DNA of 64,000 nt from Pedobacter glucosidilyticus. GTDB taxonomy: Bacteria; Bacteroidota; Bacteroidia; Sphingobacteriales; Sphingobacteriaceae. The notes under the pieces were generated by a model, which searched no databases, was not told the DNA's origin, and saw only the letters and a list, made by a program, of their open reading frames with translations. The stretch is taken from the NCBI RefSeq assembly GCF_002483235.1, contig NZ_DLHN01000006.1:104619-168618 (forward strand). The letters are read 5' to 3'. The stretch's first letter is position 1. Each line of letters begins with the position of its first letter. The position numbers and the translations under genes are program-made. This document shows, piece after piece, positions 33,984-42,701 of this stretch.

Positions 33984-34867
33984 TATTGTGTAATGGTTTG
34001 TTTTAAAAAATCTCTATCCAGATGGGTGTAAATTTCTGTTGTAGTGATGCTTTCATGACCTAACATTTCTTGTATAGCTCTTAAGTCTGCACCACCTTCT
34101 ATCAAATGCGTAGCAAAAGAATGTCTAAACGTATGCGGACTAATCGTTTTTTGAATTCCCACAGCTTTTGCCAAATCTTTGATAATCATAAAAATCATCA
34201 CTCTAGAGAGTTTAGTACCTCTTTTATTGAGGAATATAAAATCCTCATGACCTTTTTTTATATCCAGATGATTTCTAACGGTATCTAAATATATTTGAAG
34301 ATATTTTAAAGCAGAACTTCCAACAGGCACTAACCTCTCTTTATTACCCTTTCCTTTAATTTTTAGAAATTCTAAATCAAGATATAAGTCAGATAATTTA
34401 AGATTTACAAGCTCGCTAACCCGTAGTCCAGAACCATATAAAATCTCTAATATGGCTTTATTTCTGGTGTTTTCTGGTTTTGATAAATCTAAACCATCAA
34501 GCAATAAATTAATCTCATGTACGCTTAAAACTTCTGGTAGTTTTCTTCTCGTTTTTGGAGTCTCTAATAATGCAGAAGGGTCTGTTTCTAATAAATCCTC
34601 TATAATTAAATATTTATAAAAAGCTTTTATACCACTAATTATTCTAGCCTGAGTGGTAGCTAACATTCCTAACTCGGCAATCCATTTGATAAAATCTCTT
34701 AAATCCTGAGGTTTAGCTTTCAACAGAGAAACAGGCGTGGTTTTCATCTCTAAAAACTGAACTAGCTTTTCAACATCACGTATATAAGCCTGAACAGAAT
34801 TTTCTGATAAGGATTTCTCTAATTTCAAAAAAGATTTAAATCCCTTTTTAAATGATTGCCATTCCAC
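33968..34867 (-). CDS. xerD: Tyrosine recombinase XerD type
   Basis: A 299-residue recombinase that with XerC resolves chromosome dimers at dif. Visible: N-terminal SAM-like core-binding domain (about 1-90) and the catalytic residues Arg in GSGLRVSELV, Lys in KGNKER, His-x-x-Arg in HTFRHSFATHL, the HES loop and the nucleophile Tyr in TTEIYTHLD. The GTG at 34867 gives the normal XerD start (VEWQSFKKGF); the longer frame to 34915 would overlap aroQ. It is a core recombinase, not a phage integrase: no other phage gene lies near. Confidence 0.88.
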   Translation of the reverse strand: MEWQSFKKGFKSFLKLEKSLSENSVQAYIRDVEKLVQFLEMKTTPVSLLKAKPQDLRDFIKWIAELGMLATTQARIISGIKAFYKYLIIEDLLETDPSALLETPKTRRKLPEVLSVHEINLLLDGLDLSKPENTRNKAILEILYGSGLRVSELVNLKLSDLYLDLEFLKIKGKGNKERLVPVGSSALKYLQIYLDTVRNHLDIKKGHEDFIFLNKRGTKLSRVMIFMIIKDLAKAVGIQKTISPHTFRHSFATHLIEGGADLRAIQEMLGHESITTTEIYTHLDRDFLKQTITQYHPRS

Positions 34868-34890
34868 TTTATCTTTTGAATTTTTAATGA

Positions 34891-34898
34891 TAAGTTTG
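34891..34898 (+). promoter_or_regulatory. -7 box 5 nt from the aroQ start
   Basis: TAAGTTTG ends 5 nt before the ATG at 34904 and lies in the region where the xerD longer frame would run. It rules out the GTG at 34901 as main start. Confidence 0.4.
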
Positions 34899-34903
34899 AG
34901 GTG

Positions 34904-35317
34904 ATGAAGATACAAATTATCAACGGACCAAATTTAAATTTATTAGGTAAACGCGAACCTGGAATTTATGGTAGCGAAGGTTTTGAGAGCTTTTATAAAC
35001 AGCTTTTAGCTCAATATCCTAATGTTGAGTTAAGCTATTATCAAAGTAATGTAGAAGGCGAAATTATCAATAAGCTGCATGAGATTGGTTTTAATTATGA
35101 TGGCATTATCTTAAATGCCGGAGCTTATACGCATACATCTGTTGCTATTGCAGATGCTATTGCTGGTATAAAAACTCCAGTTGTTGAAGTTCATATTTCT
35201 AATGTATATGCTCGTGAAGAGTTTAGACATCACAGCATGATGGCAAAAAACTGCAAAGGTATTATCACAGGTTTTGGTTTAATGTCTTATGAATTAGCGT
35301 TAAAAAGCTTTTTATAA
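34904..35317 (+). CDS. aroQ: Type II 3-dehydroquinate dehydratase
   Basis: A 137-residue enzyme that converts 3-dehydroquinate to 3-dehydroshikimate in the shikimate pathway. Signature N-terminus INGPNLNLLGKREPGIYG with the catalytic Tyr, and the NAGAYTHTS and VEVHISNVYAREEFR loops. Divergent from xerD. The stop codon directly abuts the stop codon of the converging glycosyltransferase gene, with no base between. Confidence 0.96.
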   Translation: MKIQIINGPNLNLLGKREPGIYGSEGFESFYKQLLAQYPNVELSYYQSNVEGEIINKLHEIGFNYDGIILNAGAYTHTSVAIADAIAGIKTPVVEVHISNVYAREEFRHHSMMAKNCKGIITGFGLMSYELALKSFL

Positions 35318-36334
35318 CTATTTCCAAATCTCTCTAAAAAACTTTTTGCTTTTTATAAAGTAATCAAAAACAATGCTACTGTGGTATTTACCAGTAAGGT
35401 TTTGTTGTGGAGATATAGGGCTATTTTTGATTTTTCCTTCAAATAAAGCACTTATAAAATGCCGGTGAGCTTTAGAAATAGCCCAGGCATTATCTGCTTT
35501 TTTATCTACCAAAAATTTAATTAAGGCTAAGAAATCTAAACAAAATCTAAAAGGAATTAAGAATATAGAACGAGAAAGAGGCTCGTTCTTTTTAATCAGA
35601 TAAAGGTTGTTACGGAAGTTTAAATACGTTTTGTACGGACTTTCAGCCTGTAAAGTACCTCCACCAACATGGTAAACCGTAGAAAAGCCACAATACATCA
35701 CTTTGTATCCTATATTTTTTGCTCTCCAACACAAATCAATTTCTTCCATGTGGGCAAAAAAATGTTCATCTAAGCCACCTATTTCTTTCCAGATATTAGC
35801 TTTAATGAATAAAGCGCATCCAGAAGCCCAAAATATTTCTATTTCATCATCATATTGGCCATTATCTTTTTCTATAGTTTCAAATAATCGTCCCCTGCAA
35901 AATGGGTAAGCAAAAGTATCTATAAAACCTCCGGCAGCACCGGCATATTCAAAACTATCTCTGTTATAATAAGAACGTATTTTAGGTTGCGCTATCGCTA
36001 TTTTGTCATCAGCTTCCATCATTTTGATCACCGGTTCTATCCAGTTTGGCGTAACTTCAACATCAGAGTTTAAGAGTACAAAATAATCGGCTTCTATTTG
36101 TTTTAATACTTGATTATAACCATCTGCAAAACCATAATTTTTATTGTTAATGATGACTTTTACTAAAGGAAAATTATTCTTAAGAAAGTTTAAAGAATTA
36201 TCTGTTGATGCGTTATCACCAATAATAATTTCCATATTAGGATAAGTACTATTAAATACCGAAGGTAGAAAATTTGCTAAATGCTTTTCTCCATTCCAGT
36301 TTAAGATAACAACGGCAACTTTAGGATAATTCAT
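35318..36334 (-). CDS. Family 2 glycosyltransferase
   Basis: A 338-residue GT-A fold transferase: VVILNWNGEKHL at the start, the metal-binding LNSDVEVTPNWI, and the catalytic-base region GGLDEHFFAHMEEIDLCWR. This set is typical of rhamnosyl/galactofuranosyl-type transferases in surface polysaccharide synthesis. It overlaps the LpxL-like acyltransferase gene by 14 nt and is translated with it, pointing to the cell envelope. Confidence 0.9.
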   Translation of the reverse strand: MNYPKVAVVILNWNGEKHLANFLPSVFNSTYPNMEIIIGDNASTDNSLNFLKNNFPLVKVIINNKNYGFADGYNQVLKQIEADYFVLLNSDVEVTPNWIEPVIKMMEADDKIAIAQPKIRSYYNRDSFEYAGAAGGFIDTFAYPFCRGRLFETIEKDNGQYDDEIEIFWASGCALFIKANIWKEIGGLDEHFFAHMEEIDLCWRAKNIGYKVMYCGFSTVYHVGGGTLQAESPYKTYLNFRNNLYLIKKNEPLSRSIFLIPFRFCLDFLALIKFLVDKKADNAWAISKAHRHFISALFEGKIKNSPISPQQNLTGKYHSSIVFDYFIKSKKFFREIWK

Positions 36335-37220
36335 GAATAATTGTATTTGCAGCTGGTTTAAATTTCCAGCGTTTATGAGACCAAAGCCAAAATTCTGGTT
36401 TTTGTTTTATCCTGTCCTCTAAAATTCTAGCATGTTTTAAGGTAATCTCTTTATCTGTGGTAATGGATGGATTATCGTGAACCAATTTAAAATCGCAAGC
36501 ATAATAACCTCTTTTAACTCTATCAACATCACAAAAAATAACAGGATAGTTTGTAGAACGAGCTATTTTTTCTATCCCCATAAAAATTGCTGTAGGCTGG
36601 TTTAAGAATTTTATCCACTCGTGTGGGTCTGCCAAAGCAGGCGTTTGGTCGGCGGCAAAAACAGTAACTGTTAGCTGATTTTTGAAACGAGCCATCTCAC
36701 GTAAAGTCATTTTCATACGCACCATTACTGTTCCACTTTTTTCTCTAGCCCTTTTAAAAACCTCATTAAAAACGTTATTGTTTAATGGTTTATAAATAAT
36801 AAGCGGTTTGCTTTTAACAATTAAAGGCGTAACAATAGTACACCATTCCCAATTTCCATAATGTCCAACGGCAAATAAATAACTCTTATTTTGGTCTTCA
36901 AACTTTCTTACTAAATCTGTATTGGTAAAAGTAAAACGTCTAAAAAGCTCTTCTTTTGATACAGAAAGCATTTTAATGGTTTCAAAAATTAAATCAGCCA
37001 GATAACTGAAAAATCTTTTTTCAATTCCATTAATTTCTTCTGCACTTTTTTCTGGAAATGAGTTCATTAGATTCTCTCTAACTACCTTCCTTCTGTATTT
37101 GATAACATGAAAAATAATGATAAAGGCAAAATCAGACAATAGATATAGCACTCTTAAGGGCAGCAAAGAAACTAAGTACAAAAAAAACGCAGCTACATAA
37201 GAAAGCCATTTATTTATCAT
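36321..37220 (-). CDS. LpxL/HtrB-like lysophospholipid acyltransferase
   Basis: A 299-residue membrane-anchored acyltransferase (one N-terminal helix about 5-25) of the LpxL/LpxM family that adds secondary acyl chains to lipid A or related lipids. The catalytic H-x4-E motif is GHYGNWEW, and the FAADQTPA loop follows. The ATG at 37220 is preferred; a longer frame to 37244 would start in the TATGTTTG box. It is followed by a GT2 gene, which overlaps it. Confidence 0.88.
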   Translation of the reverse strand: MINKWLSYVAAFFLYLVSLLPLRVLYLLSDFAFIIIFHVIKYRRKVVRENLMNSFPEKSAEEINGIEKRFFSYLADLIFETIKMLSVSKEELFRRFTFTNTDLVRKFEDQNKSYLFAVGHYGNWEWCTIVTPLIVKSKPLIIYKPLNNNVFNEVFKRAREKSGTVMVRMKMTLREMARFKNQLTVTVFAADQTPALADPHEWIKFLNQPTAIFMGIEKIARSTNYPVIFCDVDRVKRGYYACDFKLVHDNPSITTDKEITLKHARILEDRIKQKPEFWLWSHKRWKFKPAANTIIHELS

Positions 37221-37241
37221 TATTTTCGTTGGTTTTAATTG

Positions 37242-37249
37242 CAAACATA
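37242..37249 (-). promoter_or_regulatory. -7 box of the acyltransferase-GT2 unit
   Basis: TATGTTTG on the minus strand, 21 nt before the ATG at 37220. Confidence 0.45.
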
Positions 37250-37260
37250 AATATTTTGAA

Positions 37261-37872
37261 ATGGAATCTGGTGCAATATTTCCTTTACTTTATTTACCAC
37301 CTATAGAATTTTTTAAAGAGTTACTAAACTTTAAAAATGAAATAATTTTAATTGATAAAAATGAGCATTTCCCTAAACAAACTTATAGAAATAGAGCAAG
37401 TATTTACGGTGCTAATGGAACTTTAAGTATTACAGTTCCGGTGGTAAAAGGGGCTAAATTACATACTTGTGTAAAGGATGTTAAAATTAGTTATGATGCC
37501 AATTGGCAACGCATCCATTGGATGAGTTTACAAGCATCTTACAGAAGTTCTGCTTATTTTGAGTTTTATGAAGATGCGTTTGCTCCGTTTTATCATCAGA
37601 AATATGATTTTCTGTTTGATTATAATTTAGAGCTTTTAAATACCGTATTAAAGCTTTTGAAGCAAAACGTAGCTTTAAATTTTACTGAAGGTTATCAAGC
37701 TGAATATCCACAACTGAAAGATTTTAGAAGCACTATTCATCCTAAAATAACAAGTAGCTATCAACCTAAAAAATATTATCAGGTTTTTGAAGATAAATAC
37801 AATTTTATACCTAATTTAAGTATCGTTGATTTATTATTTAATCAAGGTCCGCAGGCTTTAAAATATCTTTAA
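37261..37872 (+). CDS. WbqC-like family protein
   Basis: A 203-residue protein of the WbqC family, named after an O-antigen cluster gene. Visible: FPLLYLPPIEFFKELL, QTYRNRASIYGANG and the conserved HWMSLQASYRSSAYFEFYED block. Function is not established; members sit in surface-polysaccharide loci. Here it is divergent from an acyltransferase-GT2 unit and 2 nt before corA, so it is co-transcribed with corA. Confidence 0.87.
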   Translation: MESGAIFPLLYLPPIEFFKELLNFKNEIILIDKNEHFPKQTYRNRASIYGANGTLSITVPVVKGAKLHTCVKDVKISYDANWQRIHWMSLQASYRSSAYFEFYEDAFAPFYHQKYDFLFDYNLELLNTVLKLLKQNVALNFTEGYQAEYPQLKDFRSTIHPKITSSYQPKKYYQVFEDKYNFIPNLSIVDLLFNQGPQALKYL

Positions 37873-37874
37873 AC

Positions 37875-39002
37875 ATGGTAAAAACACCACAATTTTTCAA
37901 TATCAAAGCTAAACAACGTAGAAGTAAACCTGGCGAAGTACCAGGTACTTTTGTAATTACAGAAAATGCTTTAGCTAGTAAAATTGTAGTTTATGCTTAT
38001 CATCAAAACCAAATAAAAGAATTTGAAACCCTACATATAGATGAAGCTTTTAAATTTATTCAAGAACATCCAGATAACTTTTATTGGATAGATATTAAAG
38101 GTTTAGGTTCACAAGAAGTTTTAAATCAAATTCAGCAACATTATAATATTAACGCTTTGGTAATGGAGGATATTGTTAATACTTACCAAAGACCAAAATG
38201 CGATGATTATGATGATTATATGTTCATCACCAGCAGAATGCTTGAACTAGATAGCGGTTTGGTGATGCGTAATGAACAATTATCTTTCCTGATTTTTAAA
38301 GATACTTTAATAACCTTTCAAGAAGATTATCAAGATGTTTTAGAACCAGTTAGAGTAAGACTGAAAACAAAAGTAGGTGGTAATTTACGCTCTTTAGGTC
38401 CTTCTTATTTGCTTTACGCTTTAATGGATACCGTTATAGACCATTATTTTACCATTGTAAATAGGTTAGGAGATGAGTTAGAAATTGTTGAAGAACATCT
38501 TTACCAAAGACCACATAAATTATTAATGTACAGGATTTTAGGCGTTAAAAAAATCATGATAGCCATGAGAAGAGCCGCCTGGCCTGAAAGAGATAAATTA
38601 ATAGAAATTCTAAAAAAGCCAACCCATATCATTCATCCAGAAGTTGCGGTTTTCTTTAAAGATGCTTATGACCACAGCGTTCAGATTATAGATCTGATAG
38701 AATCTTATAAAGAAACCTCAATAAGTTTAATGGATGTTTATTTGTCTTTAATGAGTAACAAGATGAATGAAGTGATGAAATTCTTAACCGTTATTTCATC
38801 ATTATTTATTCCTTTAACTTTTATTGTAGGCGTTTATGGAATGAATTTTTCTTATCAAGACCCTAAAACAGGAGAGATATTACCCTACAACATGCCCGAA
38901 TTATACATGCCTCATGGTTATATCATGGTTTGTTTAGTGATGCTGCTTATTGTGATTGGGCAATTATGGTATTTCGGTAAAAAAGGGTGGTTTAAAGATT
39001 AA
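37875..39002 (+). CDS. corA: CorA-family magnesium/cobalt transporter
   Basis: A 375-residue pentameric ion channel: large cytosolic funnel domain (1-300), two C-terminal helices, and the family signature GMNF (YGMNFSYQDP) at the end of the first helix. The C-terminus is positively charged, as usual. It transports Mg2+ (also Co2+, Ni2+) driven by membrane potential. The next gene, mgtE, encodes a different Mg2+ channel, 38 nt downstream. Confidence 0.94.
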   Translation: MVKTPQFFNIKAKQRRSKPGEVPGTFVITENALASKIVVYAYHQNQIKEFETLHIDEAFKFIQEHPDNFYWIDIKGLGSQEVLNQIQQHYNINALVMEDIVNTYQRPKCDDYDDYMFITSRMLELDSGLVMRNEQLSFLIFKDTLITFQEDYQDVLEPVRVRLKTKVGGNLRSLGPSYLLYALMDTVIDHYFTIVNRLGDELEIVEEHLYQRPHKLLMYRILGVKKIMIAMRRAAWPERDKLIEILKKPTHIIHPEVAVFFKDAYDHSVQIIDLIESYKETSISLMDVYLSLMSNKMNEVMKFLTVISSLFIPLTFIVGVYGMNFSYQDPKTGEILPYNMPELYMPHGYIMVCLVMLLIVIGQLWYFGKKGWFKD

Positions 39003-39040
39003 AATATCGAATTGGAGATTTTTAGCTTAAATTAGCAAAG

Positions 39041-40390
39041 ATGCAATCATTTGAAATTGATAAAACCGACGTTTTAAAATTAAAACAAGCTTTAGAGGGT
39101 AATGAGGAGGATTTAATAAAGCTTTTAGGAGAATATCACGCATCAGAAATTGCTATCCTTTTCAGTAAAATTCCTTTAGAATCGCAAAAGCGAATCATCA
39201 ATTTATTACCAGCAGAAAGTGCCTCAGAAGTAATCTCTGAAATGGATTTTGAGGCTCATCCCGAAGAACTTTTACTAGAACTAGATCCAGAACGCAGGCA
39301 AGAAATTGTTGAAGAACTTGATTATGATGATGCAACAGATATCATCGCCCAGTTGGATGAAGAAGATCAAAAAGAAATTCTTCAAGATTTAGATACCGAA
39401 GACGCATCAAATATTCGTAACTTATTAAGTTATAAAGAAGATTCTGCCGGTGGTTTAATGAATACCCAGCTGATTAAGATATATGCAAATATGTCTAAAA
39501 AGCAGGCTATTGATGAAATTATCCAACAAAGTGAAGAAATAGAAGAATTTTACACCGTTTATGTTGTTGATGAAGCTGATACGCTAAAAGGAATTATATC
39601 ACTCAAAAATCTTATTAAAGCAAAAGCAAGTGTTAAAGTTGCTGATTTAATTAACGAAGACTTTATCTATGTTAAAGCCCAAGTAGACCAAGAAGAGGTT
39701 GCCGATTTAATCTCTCAATATAATCTTACCAGTATCCCGGTAGTGGATGATGATATGAAACTTTTAGGAAGAGTAACTTTTGATGATGTTATTGACGTTT
39801 TAGAAGAAGAAAATACTGAGGATATGTTAAAAATATCCGGGGTATCAGAAGATGAGGAATTAAGTGGTAATTGGCAGGCGGCTGTAAAATCTAGGTTACC
39901 TTGGCTACTTCTAAATCTAGTAACGGCCTTTTTAGCATCATCAGTAATTAGATATTTTGAGCCCACCATTAATCACCTTCTAATTTTACCAGCCTACATG
40001 ACTATTATTGCTGGTATGGGTGGTAATACAGCCACGCAGGCATTAGCTGTAACCGTAAGAAGAATTACTTTAAGTGATTTATCAGATAATCAAGCTTATC
40101 AAACTGTAATAAAGGAGTTTACAGTAGGTTTGGTAAACGGTGCTGTTATAGGTTTAGTTTTATTTTTAGTAGCTTTTTTTTATGATTCAAACCCTATGTT
40201 GGGCTTGGTCATTTTTATTGCCATGGCTGGCAATTTAATTATTGCTGGTTTAGCAGGTTCTACCATTCCTTTAGTTCTTAAACGTATTGGTATAGACCCT
40301 GCAATTGCTTCTTCTATCATCATTACTACCTTTACAGATGTTTTTGGATTCTTGCTTTTATTAGGTTTAGCCTCAAAATTATTATTATAA
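39041..40390 (+). CDS. mgtE: MgtE-family magnesium transporter
   Basis: A 449-residue dimeric Mg2+ channel: N-terminal helical domain (about 1-125, with the DEDPERR-like acidic surface), a CBS pair (about 135-260, with LINEDFIYVKAQ and TSIPVVDDD), connecting helix, and five membrane helices from about 285, including GGNTATQALAV in the pore. Cytosolic Mg2+ binding to the CBS and N domains closes the channel. No Mg2+ riboswitch can be recognised in the 38 nt before it. Confidence 0.94.
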   Translation: MQSFEIDKTDVLKLKQALEGNEEDLIKLLGEYHASEIAILFSKIPLESQKRIINLLPAESASEVISEMDFEAHPEELLLELDPERRQEIVEELDYDDATDIIAQLDEEDQKEILQDLDTEDASNIRNLLSYKEDSAGGLMNTQLIKIYANMSKKQAIDEIIQQSEEIEEFYTVYVVDEADTLKGIISLKNLIKAKASVKVADLINEDFIYVKAQVDQEEVADLISQYNLTSIPVVDDDMKLLGRVTFDDVIDVLEEENTEDMLKISGVSEDEELSGNWQAAVKSRLPWLLLNLVTAFLASSVIRYFEPTINHLLILPAYMTIIAGMGGNTATQALAVTVRRITLSDLSDNQAYQTVIKEFTVGLVNGAVIGLVLFLVAFFYDSNPMLGLVIFIAMAGNLIIAGLAGSTIPLVLKRIGIDPAIASSIIITTFTDVFGFLLLLGLASKLLL

Positions 40391-40449
40391 TTGTAGCAAA
40401 TTTGACTATTCTATTTTAGCAGTAGTTAATGCTCAAAAAAATACAAATC

Positions 40450-41445
40450 ATGCAAACAAAACATAACTGGACAAAAGAAGAAATTCTAGAGATTTATAAT
40501 AGACCATTTTTAGATTTAGTTTACGAAGCCGCTACCATCCACAGAGCTAATAAAGACTACTCAGAAGTGCAAATAAGCTCTTTAATATCTATAAAAACTG
40601 GCGGTTGTCCAGAAGATTGTTCTTATTGCCCACAGGCAGCCCGTTACCATACAGATGTTGATGTGCATGCCATGATGAAAGTAGACGAAGTATTGGATGC
40701 AGCTAAAAAAGCTAAAGAAGGTGGTGCTTCTCGTTTATGTATGGGTGCAGCTTGGAGAGAAGTGCGTGATAACCGCGATTTTGACAAGGTTATTGATATG
40801 GTAAAAGCCGTAAACGAAATGGATATGGAGGTTTGCTGTACTTTAGGAATGCTAAATGCAGACCAAGCACAAAGACTTGCTGATGCTGGTTTATATGCTT
40901 ACAATCATAATTTAGATACTTCAGAAGAAGATTATAAGAGAATCATCAGTACACGTACTTATGATGACCGTTTAAAAACTATAGAAAACGTTCGTAAAGC
41001 AAAATTAACGGTTTGCAGCGGCGGAATCATCGGTTTAGGAGAAACTGTTAACGATAGGGTTTCTATGCTACGTGTTTTGGCCAATATGCCACAGCATCCA
41101 GAATCTGTTCCAGTAAATGCATTGGTTCCGGTAAAAGGTACGCCTTTAGAAAACCAACCTCGTGTTCCAATTTGGGATATGGTTCGTATGATTGCAACAG
41201 CTCGTATCATCATGCCAAAAACTTGTGTAAGGTTATCTGCCGGAAGAACAGAAATGAGCACTATAGAACAAGCTTTATGCTTTATGGCTGGTGCAAATTC
41301 TATTTTCGCTGGTGATAAATTGTTAACCACACCAAATCCTGATTTTAAAGATGATATGGCGATGTTTGAACTTTTAGGTTTAACACCTAGAAAAGCCTTC
41401 AAAAACGGAAAACCAAATCAAAAAGCAGAAGAAGTAACTGCTTAA
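40450..41445 (+). CDS. bioB: Biotin synthase
   Basis: A 331-residue radical-SAM enzyme that inserts sulfur into dethiobiotin. The SAM-cluster cysteines lie in GGCPEDCSYCPQA (C-x3-C-x2-C); the second-cluster cysteines and Arg are in VCCTLGML, VCSGGIIG and CVRLSAGRTEM. The ATG at 40450 (MQTKHNW) matches the family start; an ATG at 40429 is an alternative. Other bio genes are not adjacent. A terminator follows. Confidence 0.95.
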   Translation: MQTKHNWTKEEILEIYNRPFLDLVYEAATIHRANKDYSEVQISSLISIKTGGCPEDCSYCPQAARYHTDVDVHAMMKVDEVLDAAKKAKEGGASRLCMGAAWREVRDNRDFDKVIDMVKAVNEMDMEVCCTLGMLNADQAQRLADAGLYAYNHNLDTSEEDYKRIISTRTYDDRLKTIENVRKAKLTVCSGGIIGLGETVNDRVSMLRVLANMPQHPESVPVNALVPVKGTPLENQPRVPIWDMVRMIATARIIMPKTCVRLSAGRTEMSTIEQALCFMAGANSIFAGDKLLTTPNPDFKDDMAMFELLGLTPRKAFKNGKPNQKAEEVTA

Positions 41446-41468
41446 AATAAAAAATTAAATTCTTAATC

Positions 41469-41497
41469 AGGACAATCTTTTTCGATTGTCCTTTTTT
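41469..41497 (+). terminator. Terminator of bioB
   Basis: AGGACAATC pairs with GATTGTCCT, followed by six T. Confidence 0.85.
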
Positions 41498-41505
41498 GTT
41501 TAAAA

Positions 41506-41988
41506 ATGAAACTCATAGCTTTTGAAGAACAGCATATCCCAATTTTAATAAATTGGATTAAAGATGAAGATACACTTCTGAAATTTGCAGGTATAGCTTT
41601 TCAATATCCACTTACAGCAGCACAAATGGAAAGCTATATTGAGAAATATCCCGAAAGGCTTATTTATTTAGTTATTGATGATGAGCATCAGCCTGTAGCG
41701 TATGGCGAAGTTATTCCTCAAGAAGATCATTCTGCTCGTTTAGGTCATTTACTCATCGGCGAAAGCCAACAAAGGGGTAAAGGTTTAGGTAAGCAATTGA
41801 TATCATTATTAATAGAAAAAGCTAAACAGGAGCTTAATATTAACCGTATAGATTTATACCTGCTTTCTAATAATGATGTAGCGGCAAAATGTTATTTAAA
41901 TTTTGGCTTTAAGTTTATTGATAATGATTTTAGCATCACTTACAAAAATCAAAGTTATGCCATTCTAAAAATGACGATGCCTTTATAA
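41506..41988 (+). CDS. GNAT-family N-acetyltransferase
   Basis: A 160-residue acetyltransferase: the N-terminal region handles the acceptor, and the acetyl-CoA loop is ESQQRGKGLGKQLI near 95. SNNDVAAKCYLNFGFKFID is the usual C-terminal helix-strand. It resembles RimJ/RimL-type enzymes, substrate unknown. It starts just after the bioB terminator, so it probably has its own weak promoter or lives on readthrough. Confidence 0.87.
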   Translation: MKLIAFEEQHIPILINWIKDEDTLLKFAGIAFQYPLTAAQMESYIEKYPERLIYLVIDDEHQPVAYGEVIPQEDHSARLGHLLIGESQQRGKGLGKQLISLLIEKAKQELNINRIDLYLLSNNDVAAKCYLNFGFKFIDNDFSITYKNQSYAILKMTMPL

Positions 41989-42038
41989 TTCAAAGTCTAA
42001 TTTGACTATCCATAAACACTTCTAAAAAAGCTTTCTTT

Positions 42039-42046
42039 TAGCTTTG
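42039..42046 (+). promoter_or_regulatory. -7 box 4 nt from the DsbA-family start
   Basis: TAGCTTTG ends 4 nt before the ATG at 42051. Confidence 0.4.
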
Positions 42047-42050
42047 TTTC

Positions 42051-42701
42051 ATGGAAAATAAGAAGCCTTCTATCATCTACGTTTACGATGCTATTTGTGG
42101 CTGGTGTTATGGGTTTAGCCCCGTTATGAAAAGCCTTTTCGATAATTATTCAGATACTTTTGATTTTGAAGTATTATCTGGAGGAATGATGATGGGCGAA
42201 AGAGAAGGTACCATTAATGATGTGGCTCCTTATATCAAAACTGCCTATAAAGATGTTGAAAACGCTACCGGAGTTAAGTTTGGAGAAGCTTTTTTGACCG
42301 AATTAGAGAAAGGAGATTTATACTTAAGTTCAGAAAAACCGGCCATAGCACTATCTGTTTTTAAATCTTATTTTCCAGAAAAGGCTATTTTATTTGCTCA
42401 TGATTTACAATCTGCCATTTATGTTCATGGATTAGATTTAAGAAATGATGAGAGCTATGTTTATTTAGCCGAGAAATATCAGATTCCTGCTGAAGAATTT
42501 ATTAAAAAGCTAAATCAGGAAGAATTTAAACAAGCTGCTTATTATGATTTTGCTTTAGCCAGACAATTACAAGTAACAGGCTATCCAGCAGCATTTATCA
42601 GAACTGGCGAACTTAAATTTTATATGATAGCTAAAGGATATGCTAACCTAGAGACTATGGAGTTGCGTGTTCAAAATGTATTAAAAGAAATAGCTTTATG
42701 A
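42051..42701 (+). CDS. DsbA-family (FrnE-like) cytosolic thiol oxidoreductase
   Basis: A 216-residue thioredoxin-fold protein with active site CGWC (Cys16, Cys19) and the cis-Pro loop VTGYPAAFI near 180. No signal peptide, so it acts in the cytosol, as FrnE/HCCA-isomerase-like DsbA relatives do. It overlaps the next gene, an NmrA-type NAD(P)-binding protein, by 4 nt (ATGA), suggesting a joint redox role; partner thiol unknown. Confidence 0.88.
   Translation: MENKKPSIIYVYDAICGWCYGFSPVMKSLFDNYSDTFDFEVLSGGMMMGEREGTINDVAPYIKTAYKDVENATGVKFGEAFLTELEKGDLYLSSEKPAIALSVFKSYFPEKAILFAHDLQSAIYVHGLDLRNDESYVYLAEKYQIPAEEFIKKLNQEEFKQAAYYDFALARQLQVTGYPAAFIRTGELKFYMIAKGYANLETMELRVQNVLKEIAL

Noticed and set aside
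33968..34867. Tyrosine recombinase as a sign of a mobile element
   Set aside because: Sequence and length are those of housekeeping XerD; neighbours prmC and aroQ are core genes, and there are no phage genes or att-like repeats.
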